The position numbers and the translations under genes are program-made. Below the pieces are notes generated by a model. That model made no database searches. It saw only the letters and a program-made list of their open reading frames with translations, and had not been told where the DNA came from. A stretch of DNA of 64,000 bases from DAIDKA01 sp036498905 (GTDB lineage: Bacteria; Pseudomonadota; Gammaproteobacteria; Steroidobacterales; Steroidobacteraceae): NCBI GenBank assembly GCA_036498905.1, contig DASYER010000023.1, positions 181,785 to 245,784 of the forward strand, given 5' to 3'. Below, piece after piece: positions 25,207 through 34,126 of the stretch. Positions within the stretch are counted from its first letter, which is position 1. Each line of letters begins with the position of its first letter.

Positions 25207-27144
25207 TCAAGTCTGAAGTTCGCCGAGATCGCGAAAGTAGTCCAGTGATGCGGGGTTCGCGAGTGCTGCGCGATTGCGCACCGGTTCATTCTCGATCACC
25301 GCGCGCACGGCGAGTTCGGAGGCCTTCCCGTTGAGGGTCCGGGGCAGATCCGGCGCAGCGAGGATTCGGGCGGGAACGTGCCGCGGTGTCGTCGCGTTGC
25401 GGATCCGCTCGCGGATGCGCCTCTTCAGGGGCTCATCGAGCGTGAAGTCAGGCGCCAATTGCACGAACAGTACGATCCGTACGTCGCCCGCGAAGCGCTG
25501 ACCGACCGCGAGTGCTTCGGCTATTTCCGGCATGCCGGCGAGCGCCGAGTACAGCTCGCCCGTGCCGATGCGCACTCCGCCTGGCTTGAGCATCGCATCC
25601 GAGCGACCGAGAATCACCAATCCATCGTGCGCGGTGATCAGGGCGTGATCGCCGTGGTGCCACACATTCGGATAGCGCTCGAAGTAGGCCGCATGAAACA
25701 GCCGTCCGTCGCGATCGTTCCAGAACCCGATCGGCATGGAGGGAAAGGGGGCGGTGCATACCAGTTCGCCCGGCTCACCGCGCAGCGGCCGACCGGCTTC
25801 ATCGTAGATGTCGACGGCCATGCCGAGGCCGCGACACTGGATTTCCCCGGGGTGGACAGGCAGCAGCGGACATCCGAGCCCGAAGCAGGACACGATGTCC
25901 GTGCCGCCGGAGATCGAGGCGATCTGCACATCCTGCCTGATGTCCCGGTAGATGCCCTCATAACCGGCGGCAGAAAGCGGCGAGCCGGTCGACAGAATCG
26001 TGCGCAGCGCCGACAGATCCACTCGAGCGGCAGGCTTGAAGTCACTCTTCTCCAGGGCCGCCAGGTACCGCGCGCTGGTGCCAAAGACCGTGATTCGCTC
26101 CTCCTCGGCCATACGCCACAGTGCGCCCGGGTCGGGATGAAACGGTGAGCCATCGTACAGCACCAGAGTCGTACCGCAGGCGAGGGCGCTCATCTGCCAG
26201 TTCCACATCATCCAGCTGCACGTGGTGTAGTAGAAGAGCCGGTCACCGATCTTGAGGTCCGTGTGCAGCAGGTGCTCCTTGAGGTGTTGAAGCAGCGTGC
26301 CGCCGACGCCGTGCACGATGCACTTCGGGGCGCCGGTGGTACCGGAGGAGTAAAGGATGTACAGCGGAGCATTGAAATCGACGCGCTCGAAGCGAATCTC
26401 CTGCGCGTGGCTGCCGAGCTCCTCGAAGCGCTCGGCCCGGTCGAGCCCGGCAAACGATGCGAGCGGATGCAGGTAGCTGACCACGGCTATGCGTTCGATG
26501 CTCGGTAGGCGCGCGATGACTTCGGCAAGCACCGGCAGGCATTCGAAGCTTTTCCCTGCATAGGTATAGCCGTCGGCGCAGAACAGCACTTTCGGTGCGA
26601 TCTGTCCGAAGCGCTCCAGCAGGGCATCGGCTCCAAAGTCGGGCGAGCAGGATGACCAGATTGCACCCCGTGCCGCGGTCGCCAGCATCGCGATGCAGGT
26701 TTCGGGAATATCCGGCAGCACAGCGGCGACGCGATCGCCACGACCGACGCCTTGGGATTCCAGCCACGCCGCCACCCGCGCCACGGCTTGGTGCAGAGCA
26801 TGAAAGGAAAGTTCAGCCCGCTGGCCGCGCTCGTTGCGGAAAATGAGCGCGGGACGGTCATCGCGATGGCGCAGCAGATTCTCGGCGAAGTTGATCTGCG
26901 TACCCGCAAAAAAGCGGGCGCCGGGCATCTGGTCCGCGTCAGTGAGAACCGGGCCGGAGCCCCACTCCGCCCGTACCTGCGCGAAATCGGCCAGTTCGCT
27001 CCAGAAAGCTGCGGGCTCGGCGACCGACCACGTGTAGAGCGCGGCGTAGTCCGACATCGCAACGCCGCGGCGGGCGAGGCCTTGCATGAAGTGCGTGAGG
27101 TTGGCCGCTGCGATCTGTTCGGGACCGGGTCGCCAGATAGTCAT
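25207..27144 (-). CDS. Acetoacetate-CoA ligase
   Basis: 645 residues from the ATG at 27144; an ATG at 27165 is the alternative. ANL-superfamily enzyme of the acetoacetyl-CoA synthetase branch: IWSSCSPDFG, the P-loop YSSGTTGAPKCIVHG around residue 265, and a C-terminal RIGTGELYSALAGMPEI. It activates acetoacetate, the product of leucine breakdown, with ATP, where many bacteria use a CoA transferase. It lies 56 bases before the dehydrogenase on the same strand, so leucine carbon can return to acetyl-CoA. Confidence 0.9.
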   Translation of the reverse strand: MTIWRPGPEQIAAANLTHFMQGLARRGVAMSDYAALYTWSVAEPAAFWSELADFAQVRAEWGSGPVLTDADQMPGARFFAGTQINFAENLLRHRDDRPALIFRNERGQRAELSFHALHQAVARVAAWLESQGVGRGDRVAAVLPDIPETCIAMLATAARGAIWSSCSPDFGADALLERFGQIAPKVLFCADGYTYAGKSFECLPVLAEVIARLPSIERIAVVSYLHPLASFAGLDRAERFEELGSHAQEIRFERVDFNAPLYILYSSGTTGAPKCIVHGVGGTLLQHLKEHLLHTDLKIGDRLFYYTTCSWMMWNWQMSALACGTTLVLYDGSPFHPDPGALWRMAEEERITVFGTSARYLAALEKSDFKPAARVDLSALRTILSTGSPLSAAGYEGIYRDIRQDVQIASISGGTDIVSCFGLGCPLLPVHPGEIQCRGLGMAVDIYDEAGRPLRGEPGELVCTAPFPSMPIGFWNDRDGRLFHAAYFERYPNVWHHGDHALITAHDGLVILGRSDAMLKPGGVRIGTGELYSALAGMPEIAEALAVGQRFAGDVRIVLFVQLAPDFTLDEPLKRRIRERIRNATTPRHVPARILAAPDLPRTLNGKASELAVRAVIENEPVRNRAALANPASLDYFRDLGELQT

Positions 27145-27169
27145 GCGACACAAAGCATAACGCATTGCT

Positions 27170-27976
27170 TCAGTCGAGTATCGAAATCAGCTTCTGCGCG
27201 GCGGCCGGGGCGCGCTCCTTGGCGCCATTGATGAAGTAAAGGAATACATCGCGCGGCTGTCCCGCCTCGGCTCCCATGGCCGAAACTCTCGGCAAGTCCG
27301 CAGGTTCCTTGCCGCTCGCCCATGTCTGTGCACGCCGGGACCATTCCTTCAGGGAAGCCAGCGGATATCCCGTCGCACATGATGCGGTACTGCGCCGCAG
27401 GCGCGCATACACGAAGGCCGATGTCAGATCGGCAAATCCCGGGCGCGTCGCATCATCCTCGTAAACGACTGCGACGCCATGTTTGCGGGCACTCGCGAGA
27501 AACTCGCGATTCAGGAAGCTCGCGTGACGGACTTCGAGGGCATGCCGCAATGGCAGTTTGCCGACCGTCGCCGGCAGCAGCGAGAGGAAGCCGTCTACTT
27601 CTGCAGCGGCGAAGGCCTTGGTATCGGCCAGCTGCCACAGTACGGGGCCGAGCTTGGACTTCAATTCGGTGAGGCCACTCGACAAAAAGCGTTCGATCGC
27701 CGAGCCTGCGCTCGCCAGGTCTTTGCGTTGGACGATGAAGCGTGGCGCCTTGATCGAAAACATGAACGATTCGGGGGTCGCGTCGTGCCATTTGGCGAAC
27801 ACCGCGGGTTTCTGCAGGCCGTAGAAAGTTCCGTTGATTTCGATCGAAGTGACGTGCCGGCTTGCATACTCGAGCTCGCGGCTTTGCGCAGTGTCGGGAG
27901 GATAGAATGTCTTGCGCCATGGCTCATAGTTCCAGCCGCCGATACCAATCCGGATCTTTCCATTTGGCGCTGACAT
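27170..27976 (-). CDS. DUF72 (YecE-like) TIM-barrel protein
   Basis: 268 residues. RIGIGGWNYEPWRKTFYP at the start, SIEINGTFYGL and FMFSIKAPRF are the YecE/DUF72 signatures. These proteins have a TIM-barrel fold and unknown activity; some act near DNA-repair or stress genes. It precedes the ligase gene by 26 bases. A palindrome TGACA-TATG-TGTCA spans its start. A uracil-DNA-glycosylase remnant ends just upstream. Confidence 0.88.
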   Translation of the reverse strand: MSAPNGKIRIGIGGWNYEPWRKTFYPPDTAQSRELEYASRHVTSIEINGTFYGLQKPAVFAKWHDATPESFMFSIKAPRFIVQRKDLASAGSAIERFLSSGLTELKSKLGPVLWQLADTKAFAAAEVDGFLSLLPATVGKLPLRHALEVRHASFLNREFLASARKHGVAVVYEDDATRPGFADLTSAFVYARLRRSTASCATGYPLASLKEWSRRAQTWASGKEPADLPRVSAMGAEAGQPRDVFLYFINGAKERAPAAAQKLISILD

Positions 27977-27984
27977 ATGTGTCA
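27971..27984. promoter_or_regulatory. Palindrome over the DUF72 start codon
   Basis: TGACA and TGTCA arms around TATG, containing the start codon of the DUF72 gene. Such a symmetrical site may be an operator; no regulator is adjacent, so the role is only a guess. Confidence 0.2.
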
Positions 27985-28200
27985 GATTATGGGCCCGCGC
28001 CTCAGATCTTCAATAAGTGCCGCGCGCAGTTCATCGGCGCTGCTAGCCTCGGCGCGCAGGCCGATCCGACCCGCAGGCCCGGTGAAGGGGCGGCCACGCA
28101 AATCCTCCTCATCTGCGGGCTGCTCGCCGACCAGCATGAATCGCGCATAGGAAGGTCCCTCGACCGCCGGCAGTCCTGTGTGGAGGCGGGGACCTGCTTC
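27982..28200 (-). pseudogene. Truncated uracil-DNA glycosylase family 4/5 remnant
   Basis: Reading the minus strand from about 28200 gives EGPSYARFMLVGEQPADEED, then LRGRPFTGPAG, the first active-site block of UDG family 4/5 (UdgX-type) proteins (an ATG-led version would start at 28137). The match ends abruptly at PAG; a stretch ending in TGA at 27982 follows that does not match the family, and the remaining C-terminal half is absent. It is probably a decayed gene. The 256-base interval between the DUF72 and SDR genes contains only this. Confidence 0.5.
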
Positions 28201-28232
28201 GTATCCGAGTCGTGTCGCGACGGCATTCGCGA

Positions 28233-28979
28233 CTATTGAAGCAACTTGCTCGGCAATAAGTATGGGCGGCTGCGCTGGCTTCGCGTGGGAAAGCGCCGTT
28301 CCGTGCCATGCATTGCGGCATGCAGCCTGTTGCCGGCCCCTACAACGAGCTTCAGATTGCCCTTACTGACTCTCTCGCGCCGGGCGTTGGTCACTTGTGA
28401 GGCGTACTCCTTAGCGTCGGCCCCGGTGGGGCAGGGCATGAGACAGGTGACGGTGACGCCTGAGTCCTTCAGTTCGTTACTGAGTGCCGCCGAGAGGGAG
28501 TCGAGAAATGCCTTGGAGCAGTTATATACGGCCTCCAAGATCCCGGGCATGATTTCGTCGAGCGATCCGACAATGATGATGTGACCCTTGCCGCGGTGAC
28601 GCATTTCCCGGGCCATCTCAAAAACCATACGCACGGTCGCATCAATGTTCGACTGGATATCTTTGAGCACCTCGTTTAGCCCGGCTTGCGCGAAATCCTG
28701 CCCGGAGCCCAGCTGCGTGATGGCAAGGAGCGCATCGACCGGTCGACCGGCGACAATAGCGGTCAGCTGACCTTTGAGCACCGGGCTCGCCATATCACAT
28801 TGAACGGCATCGCATCTCACGCCCAGCTCACCCAGTTCCCACGCGGTCTGATGGATTGCCGGATCGTCGGCTGCGATGACGAGGTCAAATCTGTCCTGTG
28901 CATACAGACGCGCGAACTCAAGTCCGATCGGTGTCGAAGCGTCCGTTATGACGGCCAGCTGTCGTTCATGGGTATCCAT
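28233..28979 (-). CDS. Short-chain dehydrogenase/reductase
   Basis: 248 residues from the ATG at 28979. The nucleotide-binding region is degenerate: TDASTPIGLEFA instead of TGxxxGIG. The catalytic Ser is in GSLDEIMPG and the YNCSK motif keeps Tyr and Lys. The C-terminal tail is basic and unlike typical SDRs. It may reduce a small carbonyl; the substrate is unknown. It is monocistronic and divergent from the small basic-protein gene; the 236-base gap between them shows no further gene. Confidence 0.75.
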   Translation of the reverse strand: MDTHERQLAVITDASTPIGLEFARLYAQDRFDLVIAADDPAIHQTAWELGELGVRCDAVQCDMASPVLKGQLTAIVAGRPVDALLAITQLGSGQDFAQAGLNEVLKDIQSNIDATVRMVFEMAREMRHRGKGHIIIVGSLDEIMPGILEAVYNCSKAFLDSLSAALSNELKDSGVTVTCLMPCPTGADAKEYASQVTNARRERVSKGNLKLVVGAGNRLHAAMHGTERRFPTRSQRSRPYLLPSKLLQ

Positions 28980-29215
28980 GCATTCATCCTGTTCAAGGGT
29001 GACCGTACCTAGGACAGCGTATCGGGCGGCCCGGTACAAGACCGTGACCTCGTATTGACGTGCCGGACGAAACCGACGCCGTATCGTGGGCGCGGTCGGG
29101 GCCGTGGCGAGCCCAACTCAGATTCGTCTGACGCGATGCCGTAGCGCAGGGCCCGCTGCCAAGCGCCGATCGATGGGATAGTGTTTCAATGTTATTTGGT
29201 CTGGAAACCGAAAAA

Positions 29216-29377
29216 ATGTCGAGCGCAAAACAGAAAGCAGCCGCGCGCCGCAATGTGAAGAAGGCGGCTGCAGCCGCCAAAAGGAAAAAGACAATCAGCC
29301 ACTTGAGTGTTGCTACCCGTCATGCGCTTGGCAAACAAGGTGCAAAGGTGGCAAGAGAGCGCACAGCGCACGCTTGA
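29216..29377 (+). CDS. Small lysine/arginine/alanine-rich basic protein
   Basis: 53 residues from the ATG at 29216, with GGAAACC about 8 bases before. Highly basic: AKQKAAARRNVKKAAAAAKR, then ATRHALGKQGAKVARERTA. It resembles the tiny stress-type basic proteins common in proteobacteria and looks histone H1-like in composition. A nucleic-acid-binding role is inferred from charge only. A longer start at 29189 exists but adds only an unlikely leader. Confidence 0.65.
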   Translation: MSSAKQKAAARRNVKKAAAAAKRKKTISHLSVATRHALGKQGAKVARERTAHA

Positions 29378-29440
29378 TTCTCCGGCGCTTCGGGCCATGT
29401 GTTAGCGTACCTCGCCCCTTCTCCTCATATTGGATCCAAG

Positions 29441-31015
29441 ATGCCTCACTGGTGGCAAAGTGGTGTGATCTACCAGATCTATCCGCGCTCATTTCAAGAT
29501 TCAAACGGTGACGGCGTCGGTGATCTGGCGGGGATCATCGCACGGCTGGACTATCTCGTTGAGCTGGGTATCACGGCGCTGTGGATTTCCCCGATCTATC
29601 CCTCGCCGATGGCTGACTTTGGCTACGACGTTGCCGATTACTGCAAGATAGATCCGGTATTCGGAACCCTCGCGCAGTTCGATCAGCTGGTCGTAGAAAT
29701 GCATCGCCGCGATCTGAAGCTGATCCTCGATTTCGTACCGAACCATACCTCAATCGAGCATCCATGGTTTCGCGCGAGCCGCTCCTCGCGTCACGATCCG
29801 AAGCGCGACTGGTATGTCTGGCGGGATCCGCGAGCGGACGGAGGGCCGCCGACCAATTGGCTCAGTGAATTCGGCGGCGCCGCCTGGTCATGGGACGAGG
29901 CGACACAGCAGTTCTACTATCATGCCTTCCTGGCGGATCAGCCAGACCTCAACTGGCGCAATCACGAAGTGCAGGAGGCCATGTTCGACGTGATGCGCTT
30001 CTGGTTGGCGCGCGGTGTGGATGGATTTCGGGTCGATGCCATCCACATGCTGCTCGAGAGCGAGGATCTCATCGACAACCCGCCGAACCCGGCGTGGCAA
30101 ACGGGGAAATCACCGGCGCGTCGGTTGCTGCGTCTCTACAGCGCGGATCAGCCCGAGACCCATGCGATGATCGAGCAGATGCGGCGAGTCGCGGATGAAT
30201 ACGCGGACCGCGTTCTCATCGGCGAGGCCAATCTGCCTTACGATCGTCTCATGAAGTATTACGGGGAATCGCTCGGCGGCTTTCATCTGCCGTTCAATTT
30301 CCATTTGCTGAGGGCGCCGTGGCAGTCGCTGTCCATCGCCGCGTTAGTCAAACAGTACGAAGCGGCGCTGCCGGCCGGTGGCTGGCCGAACTGGGTGTTG
30401 GGCAATCATGATCTGTCGCGATTGATCAATCGCGTCGGGAGTATCGCGCAGGCACGCCTTGCCGCAATGCTGCTGCTGACCCTGCGTGGAACGCCGACGA
30501 TCTATTACGGCGAAGAGATCGGCATGGGCGATGTTGAAATTCCGCCGCAGGACGTCAGGGACCCGTGGGAGCGGAATGTGCCCGGGCTTGGCCTGGGACG
30601 CGACCCGTGCCGCACTCCGATGTGCTGGAATTCGCACCCCGGTGCCGGCTTCACGACCGGCGTTCCCTGGCTGCCGATCGGCACGCAGTTCGCGCATGTC
30701 AACGTCGCGGAGGAGTTCGCGGATCCGGCTTCGTTTCTGACCTTATACCGTGCGTTGCTCGCCTTGCGTCGGGCGGAGCCCGCCTTGAGCGTGGGTACCT
30801 ATCGGGAACGCTGGGTAGATCCACAAATGTTCATGTACGAACGTGTCAATGGGACACGTCGTGTGCTCATCGCCCTCAACTTCAGTGCAACGGCGCATCC
30901 CCTTCCGCAACTTGAGCATCCGATCCGGATCCTGCTGTCCACATGCGATGGTATTCGTGAGCGTGGCTCGACGATTCTTGATGCGTACGAAGGAATCGTG
31001 GCCCTGATCGGATGA
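29441..31015 (+). CDS. GH13 alpha-glucosidase (oligo-1,6-glucosidase/trehalose-related)
   Basis: 524 residues from the ATG at 29441 (leading to MPHWWQSGVIYQIYPRSF). All GH13 catalytic residues are seen: nucleophile D199 in GFRVDAIH, acid/base E262 in IGEAN, and D324 in GNHDLSR, plus FVPNHTS. No signal peptide, so cytoplasmic. The GVGDLAGI and INRVG segments fit oligo-1,6-glucosidase, dextranase or trehalose-6-phosphate hydrolase types; precise specificity cannot be read. Co-directional with the next SDR. Confidence 0.9.
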   Translation: MPHWWQSGVIYQIYPRSFQDSNGDGVGDLAGIIARLDYLVELGITALWISPIYPSPMADFGYDVADYCKIDPVFGTLAQFDQLVVEMHRRDLKLILDFVPNHTSIEHPWFRASRSSRHDPKRDWYVWRDPRADGGPPTNWLSEFGGAAWSWDEATQQFYYHAFLADQPDLNWRNHEVQEAMFDVMRFWLARGVDGFRVDAIHMLLESEDLIDNPPNPAWQTGKSPARRLLRLYSADQPETHAMIEQMRRVADEYADRVLIGEANLPYDRLMKYYGESLGGFHLPFNFHLLRAPWQSLSIAALVKQYEAALPAGGWPNWVLGNHDLSRLINRVGSIAQARLAAMLLLTLRGTPTIYYGEEIGMGDVEIPPQDVRDPWERNVPGLGLGRDPCRTPMCWNSHPGAGFTTGVPWLPIGTQFAHVNVAEEFADPASFLTLYRALLALRRAEPALSVGTYRERWVDPQMFMYERVNGTRRVLIALNFSATAHPLPQLEHPIRILLSTCDGIRERGSTILDAYEGIVALIG

Positions 31016-31119
31016 TCCGTCGGTCGTGGCTCACAGTGCCACAGGCTACCGTCCTAGGGCTATCCGCCCATCCGCGCTATTACCGTTGGAATCCGAATCG
31101 CACAATCCAGGGTCGGGTC

Positions 31120-32007
31120 ATGGCTTCAGCGCAAGATAATCCACTGACGAAATTCCCCAAACCCCCATTCCCGGAGCAGACGCAACCTTGGCCGGGACTG
31201 GCCGGGAAAATGATGCCCAGACCCGATCACGGTGAGAGCAGCTACAAAGGATCCGGGCGCCTCATGGGACGCAAGGCGCTCATCACCGGTGGTGATTCGG
31301 GAATGGGCCGCGCAGCGGCGATTGCCTATGCGCGCGAAGGCGCGGATGTGGCCATCAATTATCTGCCGGCGGAAGAGAGCGACGCTTGCGAGGTCATTCA
31401 CCTGATCAAGCAGGCCGGCAGGGTGGGCATCGCGATTCCCGGCGATCTGACAGATCGCGCATTCTGTGAACGGCTAGTCCAGCAGGCTGTGCAACAACTG
31501 GGTGGTCTGGACATCGTAGTGTGCAATGCCGGCTACCAGCATTCGAGCCCCTCGATCCTCGACGTCACGGATGAGGACTTCGATACGACGATGAAGACCA
31601 ATATTTATGCACCGTTTTATATCATCAAGGCCGCCCTGCCACATCTGAGTGAAGGCTCATGCATCATCGGCACGACATCGGAGCAAGCCTACGATCCGTC
31701 GCCGGAACTGTACGACTATGCGCAGACGAAGGCGGCAACCATGAACTATGTGAAGTCCCTGGCCAAGCAGCTCGGCAAGCGCGGCATACGCGTCAACGGC
31801 GTCGCGCCGGGCCCTATCTGGACGCCATTGCAAATCAGCGGAGGCTCGACCGTCGAGAAGTACCGGCATTTCGGCAGCGCGACCTCTCTGGGTCGGCCTG
31901 GGCAGCCCGTGGAACTCGCCTCGATCTACGTCCAGCTGGCCGCGAGTGATGCAAGTTTCGCGACCGGCAACATCTATGGCGCCGGAGGCGGGCAGGGTCA
32001 ACCGTAG
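31120..32007 (+). CDS. SDR family oxidoreductase (YghA / general stress protein 39-like)
   Basis: 295 residues from the ATG at 31120. A ~45-residue Pro-rich head (KFPKPPFPEQTQPWPGLAG) typical of YghA/YhdF-like SDRs precedes TGGDSGMGRA. Catalytic Tyr and Lys are in YDYAQTKAA; the C-terminal GQGQP is typical. Members are general stress reductases for aldehydes or sugars. It follows the glucosidase by about 100 bases and is probably cotranscribed. Confidence 0.88.
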   Translation: MASAQDNPLTKFPKPPFPEQTQPWPGLAGKMMPRPDHGESSYKGSGRLMGRKALITGGDSGMGRAAAIAYAREGADVAINYLPAEESDACEVIHLIKQAGRVGIAIPGDLTDRAFCERLVQQAVQQLGGLDIVVCNAGYQHSSPSILDVTDEDFDTTMKTNIYAPFYIIKAALPHLSEGSCIIGTTSEQAYDPSPELYDYAQTKAATMNYVKSLAKQLGKRGIRVNGVAPGPIWTPLQISGGSTVEKYRHFGSATSLGRPGQPVELASIYVQLAASDASFATGNIYGAGGGQGQP

Positions 32008-32103
32008 GACGGTGAGCGTAGGAAGATCTGGTCCTGCCCGGCTCGTTGCGGTAGGTTCTAGTCGCGGCACGACGACAATGACTTCCAGCAGGGGGCTTAA
32101 GGC

Positions 32104-32490
32104 ATGGCTGCTTCTACCGGCGGGGGTACCAAGATTCTCGTCGTGGACGACAATCGGGACGCGGCCGATATGCTCACGATGGTGCTGGAACTTGCAGGCC
32201 ATGAGGTGCGCACGGCCTACGACGGCACGGATGCATTGCGATTGGCTGAAGTGTTTCTACCGCGAGTCATGCTGCTCGATATCGGCATGCCGCTGATGGA
32301 CGGCTATCAGGCCGCACGCCAGATTCGGGATCGAACCTGGGGTAAGTCGATGGTTCTTGTTGCACTCACCGGTTGGGGTCAGGAGCAGGACCGCCGCCGT
32401 ACACGCGAAGCCGGGTTTGACCACCACCTGGTAAAGCCCGTTGATCCTCAAGCGATCAGCGAGCTGATTGAGGAAGTAAAGCTCAGCTGA
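32104..32490 (+). CDS. Single-domain response regulator (receiver only)
   Basis: 128 residues forming just a REC domain: acidic pocket D15/D16, phosphoacceptor D59 in LLDIGMP, T89 in ALTG, and K111 in VKPV. No output domain follows, so it acts by protein interaction, like CheY-type or Spo0F-type relays. No histidine kinase is adjacent in this part; the nearest is cut at the far right end. It ends 21 bases before the convergent tannase-like gene. Confidence 0.9.
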   Translation: MAASTGGGTKILVVDDNRDAADMLTMVLELAGHEVRTAYDGTDALRLAEVFLPRVMLLDIGMPLMDGYQAARQIRDRTWGKSMVLVALTGWGQEQDRRRTREAGFDHHLVKPVDPQAISELIEEVKLS

Positions 32491-32511
32491 CGGGGAGCGA
32501 CTGCTCGGGCT

Positions 32512-34056
32512 TCAGTGCGCCGGCGCCTCGCATCTGAAGTTCTGCTCCTCATCCTTGCTGCCTTTGCCGCCGTACACCGCCTCCTGCGGGTAGGGGCACA
32601 GCGGGCGCGTCCGCGCCACTGCGCCGGGTAGGTTGCTGGCGATGATCCGCTGCGGGGCATTGCCGGTACCGACCCAGCTATCGATGGCCGAGATCGTATC
32701 GATCACCGAGGGCCCGTCGCCGCCGCCGCAGTGCCCCATGCCAGGTGCCAGGAACAGGCGCGTATTGGCCGATTCCTTGGCTCCGGCCTGCTGCATCACC
32801 GCCGTGTAGAAGTTCACCGTGCTGCGCGTCGGGATCAGACCATCGGCCATGCCGTGCGAGAGCAGCAGCTTGCGGCCGCCGGCGAGAAAGGCGTTGACGC
32901 CGGAAGGGGGTACATCCAGTACGGCGTGGCCGAACTTCATGGAACGCTCCACGTCGCGGTCGTAGTCGAAGCTGCGAAAGTCCCACTTTGGATCGTGGAA
33001 CACGAGCGCACGAAAGAACGTCGTCGCCACGGGGAAGGGCTCAGAACCCATGGTGAGCAGAGGCAGCATGCCCTCGCTGCCCGGCTCGAAGCCCGGATAG
33101 ATCAGATCGCTGGTGCGCGGATTGCGCACACCCGCGTAGATGGCGCGCAACGCGGCGACCTGTGGGGCGCTCAGGCAGTCGGCGCCGTCGCCGGCCTTGC
33201 ACTGCAGGACCTGCGGATCAAAGTCGCAACCCAGATGCGACACGATGCCGTCGCTCACGCCGTCCCGCGCGTCGCATGCCTGCAGCACGGCCTTATGCAC
33301 CAGGGCAAACTTCTGTGGCGGAATGCGACTGGCCGGATCCTTCATTGTCGCCGCCCCGGTCCATAGCGATGCGACCATCAGGCCCACCATCGGATTGGCC
33401 GGTGCCATGGCGGAGATGCCGTCGTAGTCCTTCGGGTACCGGTAGGCTTCCATCAGTCCCTGGCGACCGCCGGTCGAACAGCTCACAAACAGGGAACGAC
33501 TCTCCGGCTTGTCAAAGAAGGCCTTGATCAGCGCCTTGGCAGCGACGGTGGTCTCGTGCACCGCGCGATAGCCGAAATCCACCAGCTTCTCCGGATGTCC
33601 GGCCGCGAAACTGGCATCGAGAGGACTGCCCTGGTGTCCGTCGTCGGTGGCCATCGTGGCGTAGCCCTTTGCCAGTGGCTCGACCATCGAGGACAGTACG
33701 ATCGAACCGGCCCACACGCCATTGCCTGTGCCGACGAACTTGCCGTTCCACCCCGATGCGGGCAGCCACACCTCGAAGCGGATGTCCGAGTCCGGGCTGG
33801 GTCGAAGGACACCCGCGACGCGGCAGAATGCCGGCAGATGCCCATAATCAGTGGTGGGTGCACCCGGCCCACCTCCGCCGGCTGCCGCGGGCTTGAAGGC
33901 GCCGGCCGCAACGCTTGCGGCGCTGGTGATGGTGACATGAGGTAGCTTTAAATCGGCCAGCTGCTCGCACGGCGCGGCGGTGGCCGCCTGCATCTGCAAG
34001 GCGCCAACCGCGGCGACGCCAGTCAGCCACACCGGAATCGAATGGCGACGGAACAT
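32512..34056 (-). CDS. Tannase/feruloyl esterase family protein
   Basis: 514 residues; ATG at 34056 preceded by GGGGGG. Signal peptide to about residue 28. The CS-D-HC signature is present: catalytic S194 in SCSTGGRQG (C193 next to it) and the His-Cys pair in GMGHCGGGDG, joined by a disulfide in this family. Long lid domain. It hydrolyses phenolic or fatty ester bonds outside the cytoplasm. The substrate is unknown. Seventy bases upstream is the pseudokinase gene on the same strand. Confidence 0.88.
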   Translation of the reverse strand: MFRRHSIPVWLTGVAAVGALQMQAATAAPCEQLADLKLPHVTITSAASVAAGAFKPAAAGGGGPGAPTTDYGHLPAFCRVAGVLRPSPDSDIRFEVWLPASGWNGKFVGTGNGVWAGSIVLSSMVEPLAKGYATMATDDGHQGSPLDASFAAGHPEKLVDFGYRAVHETTVAAKALIKAFFDKPESRSLFVSCSTGGRQGLMEAYRYPKDYDGISAMAPANPMVGLMVASLWTGAATMKDPASRIPPQKFALVHKAVLQACDARDGVSDGIVSHLGCDFDPQVLQCKAGDGADCLSAPQVAALRAIYAGVRNPRTSDLIYPGFEPGSEGMLPLLTMGSEPFPVATTFFRALVFHDPKWDFRSFDYDRDVERSMKFGHAVLDVPPSGVNAFLAGGRKLLLSHGMADGLIPTRSTVNFYTAVMQQAGAKESANTRLFLAPGMGHCGGGDGPSVIDTISAIDSWVGTGNAPQRIIASNLPGAVARTRPLCPYPQEAVYGGKGSKDEEQNFRCEAPAH

Positions 34057-34126
34057 ATGACCCCCCGTAGTCTTTTGCGGATGATCACCCTATCCATCGA
34101 GAAAGGAAACTTTAGCTTGAGCGGTC

